From Hyphomicrobiales bacterium (GTDB taxonomy: Bacteria; Pseudomonadota; Alphaproteobacteria; Rhizobiales; Rhizobiaceae): 64,000 bases of DNA. Both the position numbers and the translations under genes were made by a program. The notes under the pieces were generated by a model. The model saw nothing but the letters and a program-made list of their open reading frames with translations, did no database searches and had not been told where the DNA came from. The stretch lies in contig UBUL01000013.1 of assembly GCA_900468625.1 (NCBI GenBank), forward strand, positions 30,951-94,950, written 5' to 3'. The number at the start of each line of letters is the position of its first letter. Positions within the stretch are counted from its first letter, which is position 1. Below are positions 41,447-51,124 of this stretch, piece by piece.

Positions 41447-42718
41447 ATGAACGCCATCGAATACGATATCGGTTCGACCGCCGCGGAGGCCGAGGAAACC
41501 TCGCGCTCGGGCAATCTCGACACTCTGCGGCCATTGCCGCGCATTTCCGTCCACGCCTTTTGCGAAAGCGAACATCTGCAGCGGGTGATGGACCAATGCG
41601 CCAATGATCGGCGTATGTCCAAAGTCAGCCTGAGGATCACCAGCGGCGGTGTTGCGGCAGCGGCGAACATGTTTTCCACGGCGCCGACACCGAATCTGAT
41701 CATTATCGAGACGCGCGCCAATCCGCGTAATCTGCTGGCTGAACTGGAGCCGCTCGCCGCCGTCTGCGATCCGAGCACCAAGGTCATCGTTGTCGGCTAT
41801 CACAACGATATCGGCCTCTACCGCGAGCTCATCCGCAACGGCATCTCCGAATATATCGTGCAACCCACCGACATGGCCGATCTGATAGGTGCGGTTGCGA
41901 CAATCTTCATCGACCCCGATGCCGAGCCTCTGGGCCGCAGCATTGCTTTCATCGGCGCCAAGGGCGGTGTAGGCGCATCGACCATCGCCCATAACTGCGC
42001 CTTCGGAATTTCAAGTCTGTTTTCGACCGAAACCATTCTCGCCGATCTCGATTTGCCCTATGGCACCGCCAACATCGATTTCGACCAGGATCCGGCCCAA
42101 GGGATTGCGGAGGCCGTCTATGCGCCGGAGCGCCTGGACGAAGTTTTCCTCGACCGGTTGCTGACCAAATGCTCGCAGCATCTTTCGCTGCTGGCAGCAC
42201 CCTCCATGCTGGATCGCGCCTACGACTTCGAAGGGCAGGCATTTCTGCCGGTGCTCGACGTTCTCCAGCGCAGCGCGCCGGTGGCGGTGCTCGATATACC
42301 GCATGTGTGGACGGAATGGACGCGTTCGGTGCTCGGTGCCGTCGATGAGGTCGTCATTTGCGCGGCGCCCGATCTTGCCAATCTGCGTAACGCCAAGAAC
42401 CTGATCGACGCACTGCACAAGTTGCGCCCCAACGACAAGGCGCCGCATCTCGTCCTCAATCAGGTGGGCATGCCGAAGCGTCCGGAGATCAACCCTTCCG
42501 AGTTCTGCGTGCCGCTGGAGATCGATCCGATCGCCATCATCCCCTTCGACATCAATCTGTTCGGCAATGCGGCCAACAGCGGTCAGATGATCTCGGAGAC
42601 GGATCCGAAGTCGCCGATCGCCGAAACCTTCTCGCAGATATCCCATATCGTCACGGGACGCGTGGCTTCGAAGAAGGCGAGAAAGGGCGGCCTGCTCGGC
42701 CTCCTGAAGCGGAAATAG
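41447..42718 (+). CDS. cpaE: Pilus assembly ATPase-like protein CpaE
   Basis: A 423-aa protein with an N-terminal receiver-like domain (about residues 25-155, lacking an evident phospho-acceptor pocket) and a MinD/ParA-type ATPase domain starting with the deviant Walker A IGAKGGVGASTIAHNCAF near residue 170, then LADLDLPYGTANIDFD and VLDIPHVWTEWT. In Tad systems CpaE localises the pilus machinery to the pole. The basic C-terminus (KKARKGGLLGLLKRK) may bind membrane. Confidence 0.93.
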   Translation: MNAIEYDIGSTAAEAEETSRSGNLDTLRPLPRISVHAFCESEHLQRVMDQCANDRRMSKVSLRITSGGVAAAANMFSTAPTPNLIIIETRANPRNLLAELEPLAAVCDPSTKVIVVGYHNDIGLYRELIRNGISEYIVQPTDMADLIGAVATIFIDPDAEPLGRSIAFIGAKGGVGASTIAHNCAFGISSLFSTETILADLDLPYGTANIDFDQDPAQGIAEAVYAPERLDEVFLDRLLTKCSQHLSLLAAPSMLDRAYDFEGQAFLPVLDVLQRSAPVAVLDIPHVWTEWTRSVLGAVDEVVICAAPDLANLRNAKNLIDALHKLRPNDKAPHLVLNQVGMPKRPEINPSEFCVPLEIDPIAIIPFDINLFGNAANSGQMISETDPKSPIAETFSQISHIVTGRVASKKARKGGLLGLLKRK

Positions 42719-42797
42719 TCGTTTGATTTCGCATGAGCTTTCGGAGGGCCGACCCTTCGGGAAATGCATGCTGCAGCAGTAGAATTGGATCGAAGAC

Positions 42798-44273
42798 ATG
42801 TTTGGCAAGCGCGGAAGCGAAGGTTCTGCAAAAAGCGGTGGTATGCAACCGTCGGCGCGTGCGCCCGCCGCCGCGAGCCCGTCCGCGGCGCCTGCGGTGC
42901 TGATAGAACCTCCGCGCGATTCCTCGCAGCCCCGTCAGCAGGTCGTCGCGCCGCCGATGCAGACGCCGAGCCGCCGCCGGCCCGCTCGCACCGAAGAATA
43001 TTACGACACGAAATCGCAGGTCTTCTCCGCACTCATCGACACGATCGACCTGTCGCAGCTTTCCAAACTCGGCGCCGAAGCCGCGCGCGAGGAAATCCGC
43101 GATATCGTCAACGACATCATTACGATCAAGAATTTCGCGATGTCGATTTCCGAGCAGGAGGAACTGCTCGAAGACATCTGCAATGACGTTCTGGGCTATG
43201 GTCCGCTGGAGCCGTTGCTCGCCCGCGACGACATCGCCGACATCATGGTCAACGGTGCCGGCCAAACCTTCATCGAAGTCGGTGGCAAGACCGTCGAATC
43301 GGAAATTCGCTTCCGCGACAATGCGCAGCTTCTCTCCATCTGCCAGCGCATCGTCAGCCAGGTCGGCCGCCGCGTCGACGAATCGAGCCCGATCTGCGAC
43401 GCGCGCCTGCCCGACGGCTCGCGCGTCAACGTCATTGCGCCACCCTTGGCGATCGATGGTCCGGCACTCACCATTCGTAAATTCAAGAAGGACAAGCTCA
43501 CCCTCGACCAGCTCGTCCGCTTCGGCGCCATCACGCCCGAGGGCGCGACGCTTTTGCAGATCATCGGCCGCGTGCGCTGTAATGTCGTCATCTCTGGCGG
43601 CACGGGTTCGGGCAAGACGACGCTTCTGAACTGTCTGACGAACTATATCGATCGCGACGAGCGCGTCATCACCTGCGAAGACACCGCCGAACTGCAGCTG
43701 CAGCAGCCGCATGTCGTGCGCCTTGAAACCCGCCCGCCGAATATCGAGGGCGAGGGCGAGATCACCATGCGCGATCTCGTCAAGAACTGCCTGCGCATGC
43801 GTCCCGAACGCATCATCGTCGGCGAAGTGCGCGGACCGGAAGTTTTCGATCTGCTGCAGGCGATGAACACGGGTCACGACGGCTCCATGGGCACGATCCA
43901 CGCCAACACGCCGCGCGAATGCCTGAGCCGTATCGAATCGATGATTGCAATGGGCGGCTTCAGCCTTCCGGCCAAGACCGTGCGCGAGATCGTCTCCACC
44001 TCGATCGACGTGATCGTCCAGGCCGCGCGACTGCGCGACGGTTCGCGCCGCATCACCCAGATCACGGAGGTGATCGGCATGGAAGGCGATGTGATCATCA
44101 CGCAGGACCTGATGCGCTACGAGATCGAGGGCGAGGATGCGAACGGCCGGATCATCGGCCGGCACGTCTCCGCCGGTATCGGCAAGCCGCATTTCTGGGA
44201 TCGTGCCCGCTATTATAACGAGGAGCGGCGCCTGGCAGCCGCCCTCGACGAGATGGAACAGAAGGCGCAATAG
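42798..44273 (+). CDS. cpaF: Pilus motor ATPase CpaF/TadA
   Basis: A 491-aa secretion ATPase of the VirB11/TadA family. After a Pro/Ala-rich N-terminal region of about 75 residues comes the helical domain, then Walker [17 protein letters not shown] (about residue 267), the Asp box [11 protein letters not shown], Walker [21 protein letters not shown] and the His box [13 protein letters not shown]. It powers both extension and retraction of Flp pili from the cytoplasmic face. An open 79-bp gap separates it from cpaE. Confidence 0.95.
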   Translation: MFGKRGSEGSAKSGGMQPSARAPAAASPSAAPAVLIEPPRDSSQPRQQVVAPPMQTPSRRRPARTEEYYDTKSQVFSALIDTIDLSQLSKLGAEAAREEIRDIVNDIITIKNFAMSISEQEELLEDICNDVLGYGPLEPLLARDDIADIMVNGAGQTFIEVGGKTVESEIRFRDNAQLLSICQRIVSQVGRRVDESSPICDARLPDGSRVNVIAPPLAIDGPALTIRKFKKDKLTLDQLVRFGAITPEGATLLQIIGRVRCNVVISGGTGSGKTTLLNCLTNYIDRDERVITCEDTAELQLQQPHVVRLETRPPNIEGEGEITMRDLVKNCLRMRPERIIVGEVRGPEVFDLLQAMNTGHDGSMGTIHANTPRECLSRIESMIAMGGFSLPAKTVREIVSTSIDVIVQAARLRDGSRRITQITEVIGMEGDVIITQDLMRYEIEGEDANGRIIGRHVSAGIGKPHFWDRARYYNEERRLAAALDEMEQKAQ

Positions 44274-44281
44274 GATTTACG

Positions 44282-45289
44282 ATGTTCGGTATCGATCCGG
44301 TAGTGCTCTTGATTGTGCTGCTCGCGGCGGTCTCTGCGGCCGCGGTCTGCTACGGCATTCTCTATTCGCGGATCGAGGCACAGAAGAAGGCGGCGAGCCG
44401 GGTCAACCGGGTCAAGCAGGCCGAGACTGACCGTGTCAAAGTCAAGGCGGCGCGCGACCGGGTTCAGGAAATGTCGAAGCGCCGCAAGTCGGTGCAGGAT
44501 ACGCTGAAGGACCTGGAGCGGCGGCAGTCCGAAAACACGAAAAAGAAGCAGTCGCTGAAAGCACGCCTGACGCAGGCAGGCCTCTCCCTGACGCCGGCAC
44601 GCTTCTACATTTTCAGCGTATTGTTCGGCTTGTTCGTCATGCTGGTCTTTTTCATTGCCGGAGCGCCGCCTCTCGCCGTTCTGGGCGTGCTCTTTGCCTC
44701 TGCTTTCGGCCTGCCTCGCTGGGTCATAGGTTTCCTCATCAAGCGCCGGCAGACCAAGTTTCTCGACGAGTTTCCGAACGCGCTCGACCTCATCACGCGC
44801 TCGCTTCGTTCCGGCCTGCCGCTCAACGATGCCGTACGGCTGGTGGCCGCCGAGGCGCGCGAGCCGGTCAAGGCGGAATTCCGCCGTGTGGTCGAAGCCC
44901 AGCAGGTCGGTCTCAGCATGTCGGATGCCTGCACGCGCATGACGAACCATATGCCGCTGCAAGAGGTGAGTTTCTTCGCGATCGTCATCACCATTCAGGC
45001 ACAGGCGGGCGGCAACCTGTCGGAAGCTTTGGGCAACCTTTCCAAAGTGCTGCGCGAGCGCAAGAAAATGAAGGCGAAGGTCAAGGCGCTGTCGATGGAG
45101 GCCAAGGCATCGGCCGTCATCATCGGGGCTCTGCCCTTCATCGTCATGCTGCTCGTCTACCTGACGTCGCCGCAATACATGATGATCCTGTTCGCCGATC
45201 CGCGCGGCCATCTGATCCTGATGGGAGCGGGCATATGGATGTCGATCGGCATCTTCATCATGCGCAACATGGTCAATTTCGAAATCTGA
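44282..45289 (+). CDS. tadB: Pilus assembly inner-membrane protein TadB
   Basis: A 335-aa T2SSF-domain platform protein. N-terminal helix (VVLLIVLLAAVSAAAVCYGI), a charged coiled region rich in Lys/Arg/Gln (about residues 35-95), two helices, then the GspF-like domain (ALDLITRSLRSGLPLNDAVR, then EVSFFAIVITIQAQAGGNL) and two C-terminal helices. It pairs with TadC to couple CpaF to the pilus. It begins 8 bp after cpaF. Confidence 0.93.
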   Translation: MFGIDPVVLLIVLLAAVSAAAVCYGILYSRIEAQKKAASRVNRVKQAETDRVKVKAARDRVQEMSKRRKSVQDTLKDLERRQSENTKKKQSLKARLTQAGLSLTPARFYIFSVLFGLFVMLVFFIAGAPPLAVLGVLFASAFGLPRWVIGFLIKRRQTKFLDEFPNALDLITRSLRSGLPLNDAVRLVAAEAREPVKAEFRRVVEAQQVGLSMSDACTRMTNHMPLQEVSFFAIVITIQAQAGGNLSEALGNLSKVLRERKKMKAKVKALSMEAKASAVIIGALPFIVMLLVYLTSPQYMMILFADPRGHLILMGAGIWMSIGIFIMRNMVNFEI

Positions 45290-45310
45290 GCGGAGGGAGC
45301 CGCATAGCCC

Positions 45311-46288
45311 ATGTCCGATCTGGCTGCCAAATTGACCGATCCGAGCATGCTGCTCGCCGTCGTCGTAGCGATCGCCGTCTTTGCCACCTTCTACACGATC
45401 GCCATGCCGCTTCTGGAGCGCGGCGACCTCAACAAGCGCATGAAGGCCGTCTCGACGGAACGCGAGCAGATCCGCGCGCGCGAGCGGGCACGCCTGAACG
45501 CCGAGGGCGGAAAGGCATCGCTGCGCAACCATAACAATCGCAACGTCCGGCAGATCGTCGAGCGTTTCAATCTGCGCAATGCGCTTGTCGATGCCAACAC
45601 CGTCAACCGCCTGCGCGCCGCAGGCCTGCGCTCGGAAAACGCGCTGAACATGTTTCTGGTGGCGCGGTTTCTGCTCCCGTTCCTGTTCCTCGCGGTTGCG
45701 ATCGTGGTCGTCTTCGTTCTCGGCTATTTTGCCGCAAAGCCGCTGCCGATCCGATTGCTGGGCGTCATCGGTTTTGCCTATCTGGGCTTCTATACGCCCA
45801 ACATCTATATTTCCAACCTGGTGACCAAGCGGCAGAAGTCTATCAAGCGCGCCTGGCCGGACGCGCTAGATCTGATGCTGATCTGCGTGGAATCGGGCAT
45901 ATCGATCGAAGCAGGCATGCATCGCGTATCAGAGGAAATGGCAGAGCAATCCCCGGCGCTTGCCGAGGAAATGGTGCTGACCACGGCGGAATTGTCCTTC
46001 CTGCAGGATCGCCGCACCGCGTTCGACAATCTCGCCGCCCGCACGCAGATCGAACTCGTCAAATCCGTGACGCAGGCGCTCATCCAGGCCGAACGCTACG
46101 GTACGCCATTGTCGCAGGCGCTGCGCGTCATGGCGCAGGAAGGCCGCGATGAGCGCATGAACGAGGCGGAAAAGAAGGCTGCGGCGCTGCCGCCGAAGCT
46201 GACCGTGCCGATGATCGTCTTCTTCCTGCCGGTTCTGATGGCCGTCATTCTCGGTCCGGCAATCATCCAGGCCATGGACAAGTTCTGA
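45311..46288 (+). CDS. tadC: Pilus assembly inner-membrane protein TadC
   Basis: A 325-aa T2SSF-domain protein and paralogue of TadB: N-terminal helix, charged linker (STEREQIRARERARLNAEGG), helices around residues 115-160, the GspF-like domain (WPDALDLMLICVESGISIEA, then EMVLTTAELSFLQDRRTAFD) and a final helix pair (TVPMIVFFLPVLMAVILGPA). GGAGGG lies before the ATG. Last structural gene of the cpaB-tadC operon. Confidence 0.93.
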   Translation: MSDLAAKLTDPSMLLAVVVAIAVFATFYTIAMPLLERGDLNKRMKAVSTEREQIRARERARLNAEGGKASLRNHNNRNVRQIVERFNLRNALVDANTVNRLRAAGLRSENALNMFLVARFLLPFLFLAVAIVVVFVLGYFAAKPLPIRLLGVIGFAYLGFYTPNIYISNLVTKRQKSIKRAWPDALDLMLICVESGISIEAGMHRVSEEMAEQSPALAEEMVLTTAELSFLQDRRTAFDNLAARTQIELVKSVTQALIQAERYGTPLSQALRVMAQEGRDERMNEAEKKAAALPPKLTVPMIVFFLPVLMAVILGPAIIQAMDKF

Positions 46289-46431
46289 TCGGCAGACTTG
46301 CCCGGACACGGCGGCATGGTTAATCTCGCCGGGCAATGTCGCCGATTGCGCCACGTGCATGATCTCTGAAAAGCACCGGAGGTTCGCGTCGGCCGGCTGA
46401 GCTGAATTCCAGCCATGTTGGGAGGTGCCGC

Positions 46432-47076
46432 ATGTCGTCCATAGCCGTATTTTTCAGTGTCATTGCCGCAGTCTTCATCGGGGCCGTCAGCCCCGGGCCG
46501 AGTTTCGTGCTCGTTTCCCGCATTGCCGTTTCCCGCTCGCGCAAGGCCGGTCTTGCCGCCGCGTTGGGCATGGGAACCGGCAGCGTGATTTTCGCGACCC
46601 TGGCTCTGTTCGGCTTGAGCGCGCTGCTGATGAAGGTCGAATGGCTGTACCTCGCGCTGAAGATCGGAGGCGGGCTCTATCTGATCTATATCGGCATCCG
46701 CATCTGGCGCAGTGCCGCCGACGATCTCCCGATCGATGCACCCGCTACGCCGGCGGCGGGCGGCGTGGCGCGCAATTTCCTCTTTGCGCTCGGTACACAG
46801 CTCAGCAATCCGAAGACAGCCATCTTCTACGGCAGTATCTTTGCCGCCCTTCTGCCGGCGGTTCCCGCTCCCTGGCTGCTGTTCACCGTTCCGCCCGCGG
46901 TCTTCCTCGTCGAGGTCGGCTGGTACACGGTGGTGACGATCGCCTTTTCGTCGAACCGTCCGCGCGCCGTCTATCTTGGTGCAAAGCTCTGGATCGACAG
47001 GGTGGCAGGCGCCGTAATGGGCATGCTCGGAGCGCGGCTGGTGGCCGAAGGACTGCCGCGTCACCTCTGGCGCTGA
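46432..47076 (+). CDS. LysE/RhtB-family amino-acid exporter
   Basis: A 214-aa inner-membrane exporter with about six hydrophobic helices. The family N-terminus GAVSPGPSFVLVSRIAVSRS (PGP motif) is followed by GMGTGSVIFATLALFGLSAL, GGGLYLIYIGIRIW and LGTQLSNPKTAIFYGSIFAA. It would expel amino acids or homoserine-lactone-like amphiphiles. A strong GGAGGTG precedes the ATG. It sits between tadC and the TadD-like gene with no known link to piliation, 143 bp after tadC, so probably has its own promoter. Confidence 0.92.
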   Translation: MSSIAVFFSVIAAVFIGAVSPGPSFVLVSRIAVSRSRKAGLAAALGMGTGSVIFATLALFGLSALLMKVEWLYLALKIGGGLYLIYIGIRIWRSAADDLPIDAPATPAAGGVARNFLFALGTQLSNPKTAIFYGSIFAALLPAVPAPWLLFTVPPAVFLVEVGWYTVVTIAFSSNRPRAVYLGAKLWIDRVAGAVMGMLGARLVAEGLPRHLWR

Positions 47077-47168
47077 GCCACCGTGCATTTCACGCAAGCG
47101 CTCAAGGTCTTGACCGCCGTTTTCGGGAGCAGCGTCACGGAAAGCCGTTGTCGCTTTCCGTGACTTTA

Positions 47169-47281
47169 GAGTCGGATGATTTTAGGTCTGTTCGGCCTAA
47201 AATCTGAATCCGCTCTGGAATCAAGGAAGTAGAGCATGATGTCGTCCGAAAGCCGAGCACAGTTTTCGGCATCAAGCTCTA
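47169..47281. repeat. RIME-like mosaic intergenic repeat, family B copy 1
   Basis: Two hairpins in tandem: GATTTTAGG...CCTAAAATC and AGAGCATGATGTCGTCCGAAA...TTTCGGCATCAAGCTCT. The same order, spacing and sequence recur at 63117-63230. It fills the gap between the converging LysE and TadD-like genes and ends one base before the latter's stop codon. Its second hairpin resembles the RIME1 type as I remember it. Confidence 0.8.
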
Positions 47282-47282
47282 T

Positions 47283-48110
47283 CTATTCGATGGCCTTCTT
47301 GGTGCCGTTGCTGGCGGCGAGCTTCTGCCATGAGTTGCGCTGCGCCAGCATGCCGCGCAGATAAGCGACATTGGCATTGGCCTGCTGTGCTGTCAGCTCC
47401 TGGCGCGCGATCTGTTCCGCTTCGGCAAACCGACCCTGCAGGCCCACGACGAGCGCCAGATTCTGCCGCACGCGGCTATCGACGCCCGGCTGCGCGACGG
47501 CCGAGCGAAGGTAGTTTTCAGCATTCTTGAGATCGCCGGTCAGCACATAGGACATGCCGAGGTTGGAGAGGATCGTCGGCTCGTTGGGAGCGAGTATCAG
47601 GGCGTCGCGGTATTTGGCGCGCGCATCTGCCGAACGTCCCAGCTGGTCGAGGATCGCGCCCTCTGCAGAGACAAGGCGCCAGTCCGGCCGGTCCGGCAAT
47701 TGTGCGCGGTCGATGGTCGAGAGCGCTTGGTCGAGCTGGCCTGCCGCCGCCTGCGCCTTGCCATAAGCGGCGAGCACGCTACGATCGCTTGGATTGGCGA
47801 TCGCTACCTGCTGCATGACGGCAAGCGCCTGGTCGTTGCGGCCGCTTATGCGAAGCGCATTGGCATAATTGATGCCGGCATCGCGATCCCTGGGATTGGC
47901 GTCGTAGGCCTTGCCGAAGGTCGCAGTCGCCTGCGCGAGATCGGTGCTGTTCATCGAGTCGATGGGTTTTGCCGTCGCGGGAATGGAGCCGGTCGTCATC
48001 TTGTCCTTGCCGGTCGTCGAGCAGCCGGCGAGCGCCAGTGCCAGAAGTGCGGCCGAAGCGCCCTGAAGAAGAAAAGCTTTGAGCGGAGACGTGCTGAACG
48101 CGGCGGGCAT
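47283..48110 (-). CDS. TadD-like tetratricopeptide lipoprotein
   Basis: A 275-aa lipoprotein: GASAALLALALAGCSTT carries the lipobox with Cys near residue 30. The mature part is TPR repeats, for example AYDANPRDRDAGINYANALR, SDRSVLAAYGKAQAAAGQLD and NEPTILSNLGMSYVLTGDLK. In Tad loci this protein helps outer-membrane assembly of the secretin, and its place just beyond tadC supports that. It is on the opposite strand from cpaB-tadC, so it is regulated separately. Confidence 0.88.
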   Translation of the reverse strand: MPAAFSTSPLKAFLLQGASAALLALALAGCSTTGKDKMTTGSIPATAKPIDSMNSTDLAQATATFGKAYDANPRDRDAGINYANALRISGRNDQALAVMQQVAIANPSDRSVLAAYGKAQAAAGQLDQALSTIDRAQLPDRPDWRLVSAEGAILDQLGRSADARAKYRDALILAPNEPTILSNLGMSYVLTGDLKNAENYLRSAVAQPGVDSRVRQNLALVVGLQGRFAEAEQIARQELTAQQANANVAYLRGMLAQRNSWQKLAASNGTKKAIE

Positions 48111-48259
48111 GTCACTTATCCCTGAATTCCCTAGATCTTGCGCCCGGCCTAGAATCGGAACAGGGAAAGGTTCGGCGCAATGTTCGCTCCAGCAATAATC
48201 TGTTAACCCTAACAGACAGTTAACTCGCGATTCCCTGAAATTATCGTCAAAGGATGATC

Positions 48260-49651
48260 ATGGCCCCCTATCAGTTCATCGAGCGCGCGACGCCCTTCAA
48301 TTCGAAGGGTGGCGCAACGTTGCCGATCTTTGCCGTCACTCCGGCACATATAGAAACCGGCACCATCGATCCCATAGCGCTCGATTGGGCCAGCAAGGCC
48401 GGTTACAAGGCCGAAAGCGGCTCGTTGCTGCTGATCCCGACGGCCGATGGACATCTGGGCGGGGCCTTGTTCGGCCTGGGCGCCAATCCCTCCGAGCAGC
48501 CTTTCCTGACAGGCAGGCTCGCGCGTAGCCTACCGGCCGGCGACTGGCATATCGAAACCGCGCCATTGACTGCAAACCGGCTTTCGCTTGGCTTCGGCCT
48601 CGGCAGCTATCGCTTCGAGCGCTACAAATCCGAAAAGGCGACAGCGCCGACGCTGATGATCCCGCGCGATGCGGATGCCGCCGACATCAAGCGACAGCTC
48701 GCAGGCGTCTTCCTTGCGCGCGATCTCATCAACATGCCGACCAACGACATGGGGCCTGAGCAGCTCGAAGCGGCCTTCCGGGCGCTTGCTCAACACTACA
48801 AGGCTGAAATGTCCGCCATCATCGGCGACGATCTCCTGAAAGAGAACTTTCCGCTCGTGCACACCGTGGGACGTGCAAGTGCCGATGCGCCGCGCCTCCT
48901 GGAAATGCGGTGGGGCAAGAAGGGCCATCGCCGCATTACGCTGGTCGGCAAGGGCGTGTGCTTCGACACCGGCGGGCTCGATATCAAGCCCGCATCCTCG
49001 ATGCTGCTGATGAAGAAGGACATGGGCGGTGCCGCCAACGTCATGGGCCTGGCGCTGATGATCATGGATGCCAAGCTCAAGGTCGATCTGCGCGTCATCA
49101 TTCCGGTCGTCGAGAATTCGATTTCGTCCAATGCTTTCCGTCCCGGCGATATCTACAGGAGCCGCAAGGGCCTTACGGTGCAGATCGACAACACCGATGC
49201 CGAGGGACGGCTGATCCTGGCCGATGCGCTTGCTTATGCCGACGAGGACGCACCGGACCTGATGATCGACATGGCAACGCTGACGGGGGCTGCCCGTGTC
49301 GCACTCGGCCCCGACCTGCCGCCCTTCTTCACCGACGACAACGACCTAGCCCGCGATTTGACCGAGGCAAGCCTCGAGACGGATGATCCGCTGTGGCGGA
49401 TGCCGCTCTACATGGGCTACGACAAGGATATCCGCACGAAGTTTGCCGATATCACCAATGCTCCAGCAGGCGGCATGGCCGGCTCCATCACGGCTGCCCT
49501 GTTCCTCAAGCGCTTCGTGACTAGGACACCGAGCTGGGCGCATTTCGACATCTACGGCTGGGCGCAGAGCGAGCGGCCGCATTCACCCGGCGGCGGCGAG
49601 GCGCAGGCTATCCGGGCGCTCTATCATCACATCAGGCAGAGCGTACGGTAG
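48260..49651 (+). CDS. Leucyl aminopeptidase family protein (M17)
   Basis: A 463-aa cytoplasmic dimetal aminopeptidase. Metal ligands and catalytic residues lie in GKGVCFDTGGLDIKPASSM, LLMKKDMGGAANVMG, and NTDAEGRLILADALAYA with the M17 signature. The N-terminal domain is poorly conserved, as usual. The ATG at 48260 has AAAGGA five bases ahead; the ATG at 48254 overlaps that site. It releases N-terminal residues from peptides; specificity cannot be read. Transcribed alone, ending at a strong hairpin. Confidence 0.92.
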   Translation: MAPYQFIERATPFNSKGGATLPIFAVTPAHIETGTIDPIALDWASKAGYKAESGSLLLIPTADGHLGGALFGLGANPSEQPFLTGRLARSLPAGDWHIETAPLTANRLSLGFGLGSYRFERYKSEKATAPTLMIPRDADAADIKRQLAGVFLARDLINMPTNDMGPEQLEAAFRALAQHYKAEMSAIIGDDLLKENFPLVHTVGRASADAPRLLEMRWGKKGHRRITLVGKGVCFDTGGLDIKPASSMLLMKKDMGGAANVMGLALMIMDAKLKVDLRVIIPVVENSISSNAFRPGDIYRSRKGLTVQIDNTDAEGRLILADALAYADEDAPDLMIDMATLTGAARVALGPDLPPFFTDDNDLARDLTEASLETDDPLWRMPLYMGYDKDIRTKFADITNAPAGGMAGSITAALFLKRFVTRTPSWAHFDIYGWAQSERPHSPGGGEAQAIRALYHHIRQSVR

Positions 49652-49697
49652 GGGCTGTTGTCGCAGTTAGGTGGGTTCTGAATATGCGGAGCCTCCG

Positions 49698-49732
49698 ACA
49701 CCCCTCTGTCACGAAATGACAGAGGGGGGTGT
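49698..49732 (+). terminator. Strong hairpin after the M17 gene
   Basis: ACACCCCTCTGTCA-cgaaa-TGACAGAGGGGGGTGT: stem of 14 bp with two extra Gs on the right arm. No T-run follows, so it may stabilise the transcript end or block Rho-independent read-through only weakly. Confidence 0.55.
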
Positions 49733-49846
49733 GCACGATCAACGAACTCCGTAGTCACATCTTCCTAACGCCAAGTTGGACGTTCGCCCCTTGAAACCGC
49801 CACGATCTTGGCCGAAACTGGAACGGCAGCGTAACGAATCTCGGGG

Positions 49847-50197
49847 TTGCCCTTGCCGCTTGAACTCACCGCCTCGCAGGCTCTCGGCCTCTGGCATGGC
49901 GTGACGCTCGCTCAGGTGCGCCGCGAGGATCATGATTTGACGCTGCGGCAGACGGCGATCCTGCTTCAGATCTATCTCGTGCCGCCGCCGCATACCGTGC
50001 GCGGACTTGCGGCGACGCTTGGCGTCACCAAGCCGGTCATCACGCGTGCGCTTGACACCATGGGCGAGATGGGGTTGGTCGATCGCGTACGCGACGACCG
50101 TGATCGCCGCAATGTCATCATTAAACGTACGGTTACCGGCGCGCTCTATCTTGAAAAACTCGGCGATCTCGTCATCGAGCATGGCCGCAAACTGTAA
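49847..50197 (+). CDS. MarR-family transcriptional regulator
   Basis: A 116-aa winged-HTH protein: LTLRQTAILLQIYLV is the first helix region, TVRGLAATLGVTKPVITRAL the recognition helix, and MGLVDRVRDDRDRRNVIIKR the wing with the conserved Asp-Arg turn. It is shorter than most MarR proteins (about 140) and lacks much of the N-terminal dimerisation helix. The start is unsure: only TTG codons (49847, 49853) precede the domain, without a clear RBS. It is 15 bp ahead of the C40 peptidase gene, probably in one operon. Confidence 0.8.
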   Translation: MPLPLELTASQALGLWHGVTLAQVRREDHDLTLRQTAILLQIYLVPPPHTVRGLAATLGVTKPVITRALDTMGEMGLVDRVRDDRDRRNVIIKRTVTGALYLEKLGDLVIEHGRKL

Positions 50198-50212
50198 TCC
50201 GGGAATTCCGTC

Positions 50213-51067
50213 ATGATGCTCGACCGCCGTCTCAATGCTTTCAGGCCCGATCTCGCCGAGGCTGCTCTCAAGGGCAAGGTCGAGGCCGAGCGCTTCGTCG
50301 AGGGCAGCAGCGCACGCGTCACGGTACCGGTCATCGCGCTTCGGCCGAAGCCGGATCTCGCCTCGGGCATCGACACCGAACTCTTGATGGGCGAAGAGGT
50401 GACGATATTCGAGCGCCGCGACGGCTGGTGCTGGGTCAAGGCTCTCTCCGACGATTATGTCGGCTATCTCCCGGAAGCGGCAATCAAGGAAGGCGCGGCA
50501 GTCCCGACTCACGTTGTCGTTCCACAGCGCACTTTCCTTTATCCCGAGCCTGAGCTGCGCAAGCCGCATGCGGCAGTGCTTTCCATGGGCAGCCTCGTGC
50601 ATGTGACCGGCACGGCGGAGACGCGCGGCAATCATTATGTCATCCTGGAGGACGGCACCGCCATCTTCGCAAAACATGTGCAGCCGATCGGCGATAACCA
50701 GGGCGGCGATTTTGTCGACGTCGCCTTGCGCTTCCTCGAAACGCCCTATCTCTGGGGCGGCCGCTCGGGCCTCGGCATCGATTGCTCCGGGCTGGTACAG
50801 CTGGCGCTGTCGATGACGGGCCGCACCGCGCCGCGCGATACCGATATGCAGGCCGCCGGCCTCGGCCGGCCGATCGAGCGTGAGGAGCTGAAGCGCGGCG
50901 ATTTCGTCTTCTGGAAGGGGCATGTCGCGATCATGGAAGATCCGGAAACCATCGTTCACGCCAACGGCCATACCATGACGGTCGCCCGCGAAAATTTCGC
51001 CGCCGCCATCGAACGTATCGGCTGGCTCTATGAGCAGCCGACCGGTTACCGTCGTTTTGCCGACTGA
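50213..51067 (+). CDS. NlpC/P60-family (C40) peptidase with SH3-like domains
   Basis: A 284-aa protein. Bacterial SH3-like segments occupy about residues 35-155 (LLMGEEVTIFERRDGWCWVK; then YPEPELRKPHAAVLSMGSLV), followed by the C40 domain with catalytic Cys in GIDCSGLVQLALS and His in FWKGHVAIMEDPET, and the third polar residue in IVHANGHT. No signal peptide is seen, so it may act on internalised muropeptides (dipeptidyl-peptidase VI-like) in the cytoplasm. Cotranscribed with the MarR gene. Confidence 0.9.
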   Translation: MMLDRRLNAFRPDLAEAALKGKVEAERFVEGSSARVTVPVIALRPKPDLASGIDTELLMGEEVTIFERRDGWCWVKALSDDYVGYLPEAAIKEGAAVPTHVVVPQRTFLYPEPELRKPHAAVLSMGSLVHVTGTAETRGNHYVILEDGTAIFAKHVQPIGDNQGGDFVDVALRFLETPYLWGGRSGLGIDCSGLVQLALSMTGRTAPRDTDMQAAGLGRPIEREELKRGDFVFWKGHVAIMEDPETIVHANGHTMTVARENFAAAIERIGWLYEQPTGYRRFAD

Positions 51068-51124
51068 TCGCGCTGCACAACCCTGTAGCCGCAGCGCCCG
51101 CCAGCATTCGCAACAGGATTGGTC

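Noticed and set aside
42651..44270. A 539-codon frame antisense to cpaF
   Set aside because: It mirrors the cpaF codons across nearly its full length; cpaF has all VirB11-type motifs and sits in the operon.
49739..50971. A 410-codon minus-strand frame over the MarR and NlpC/P60 genes
   Set aside because: Both sense genes have domain motifs with catalytic residues; the antisense frame has none.
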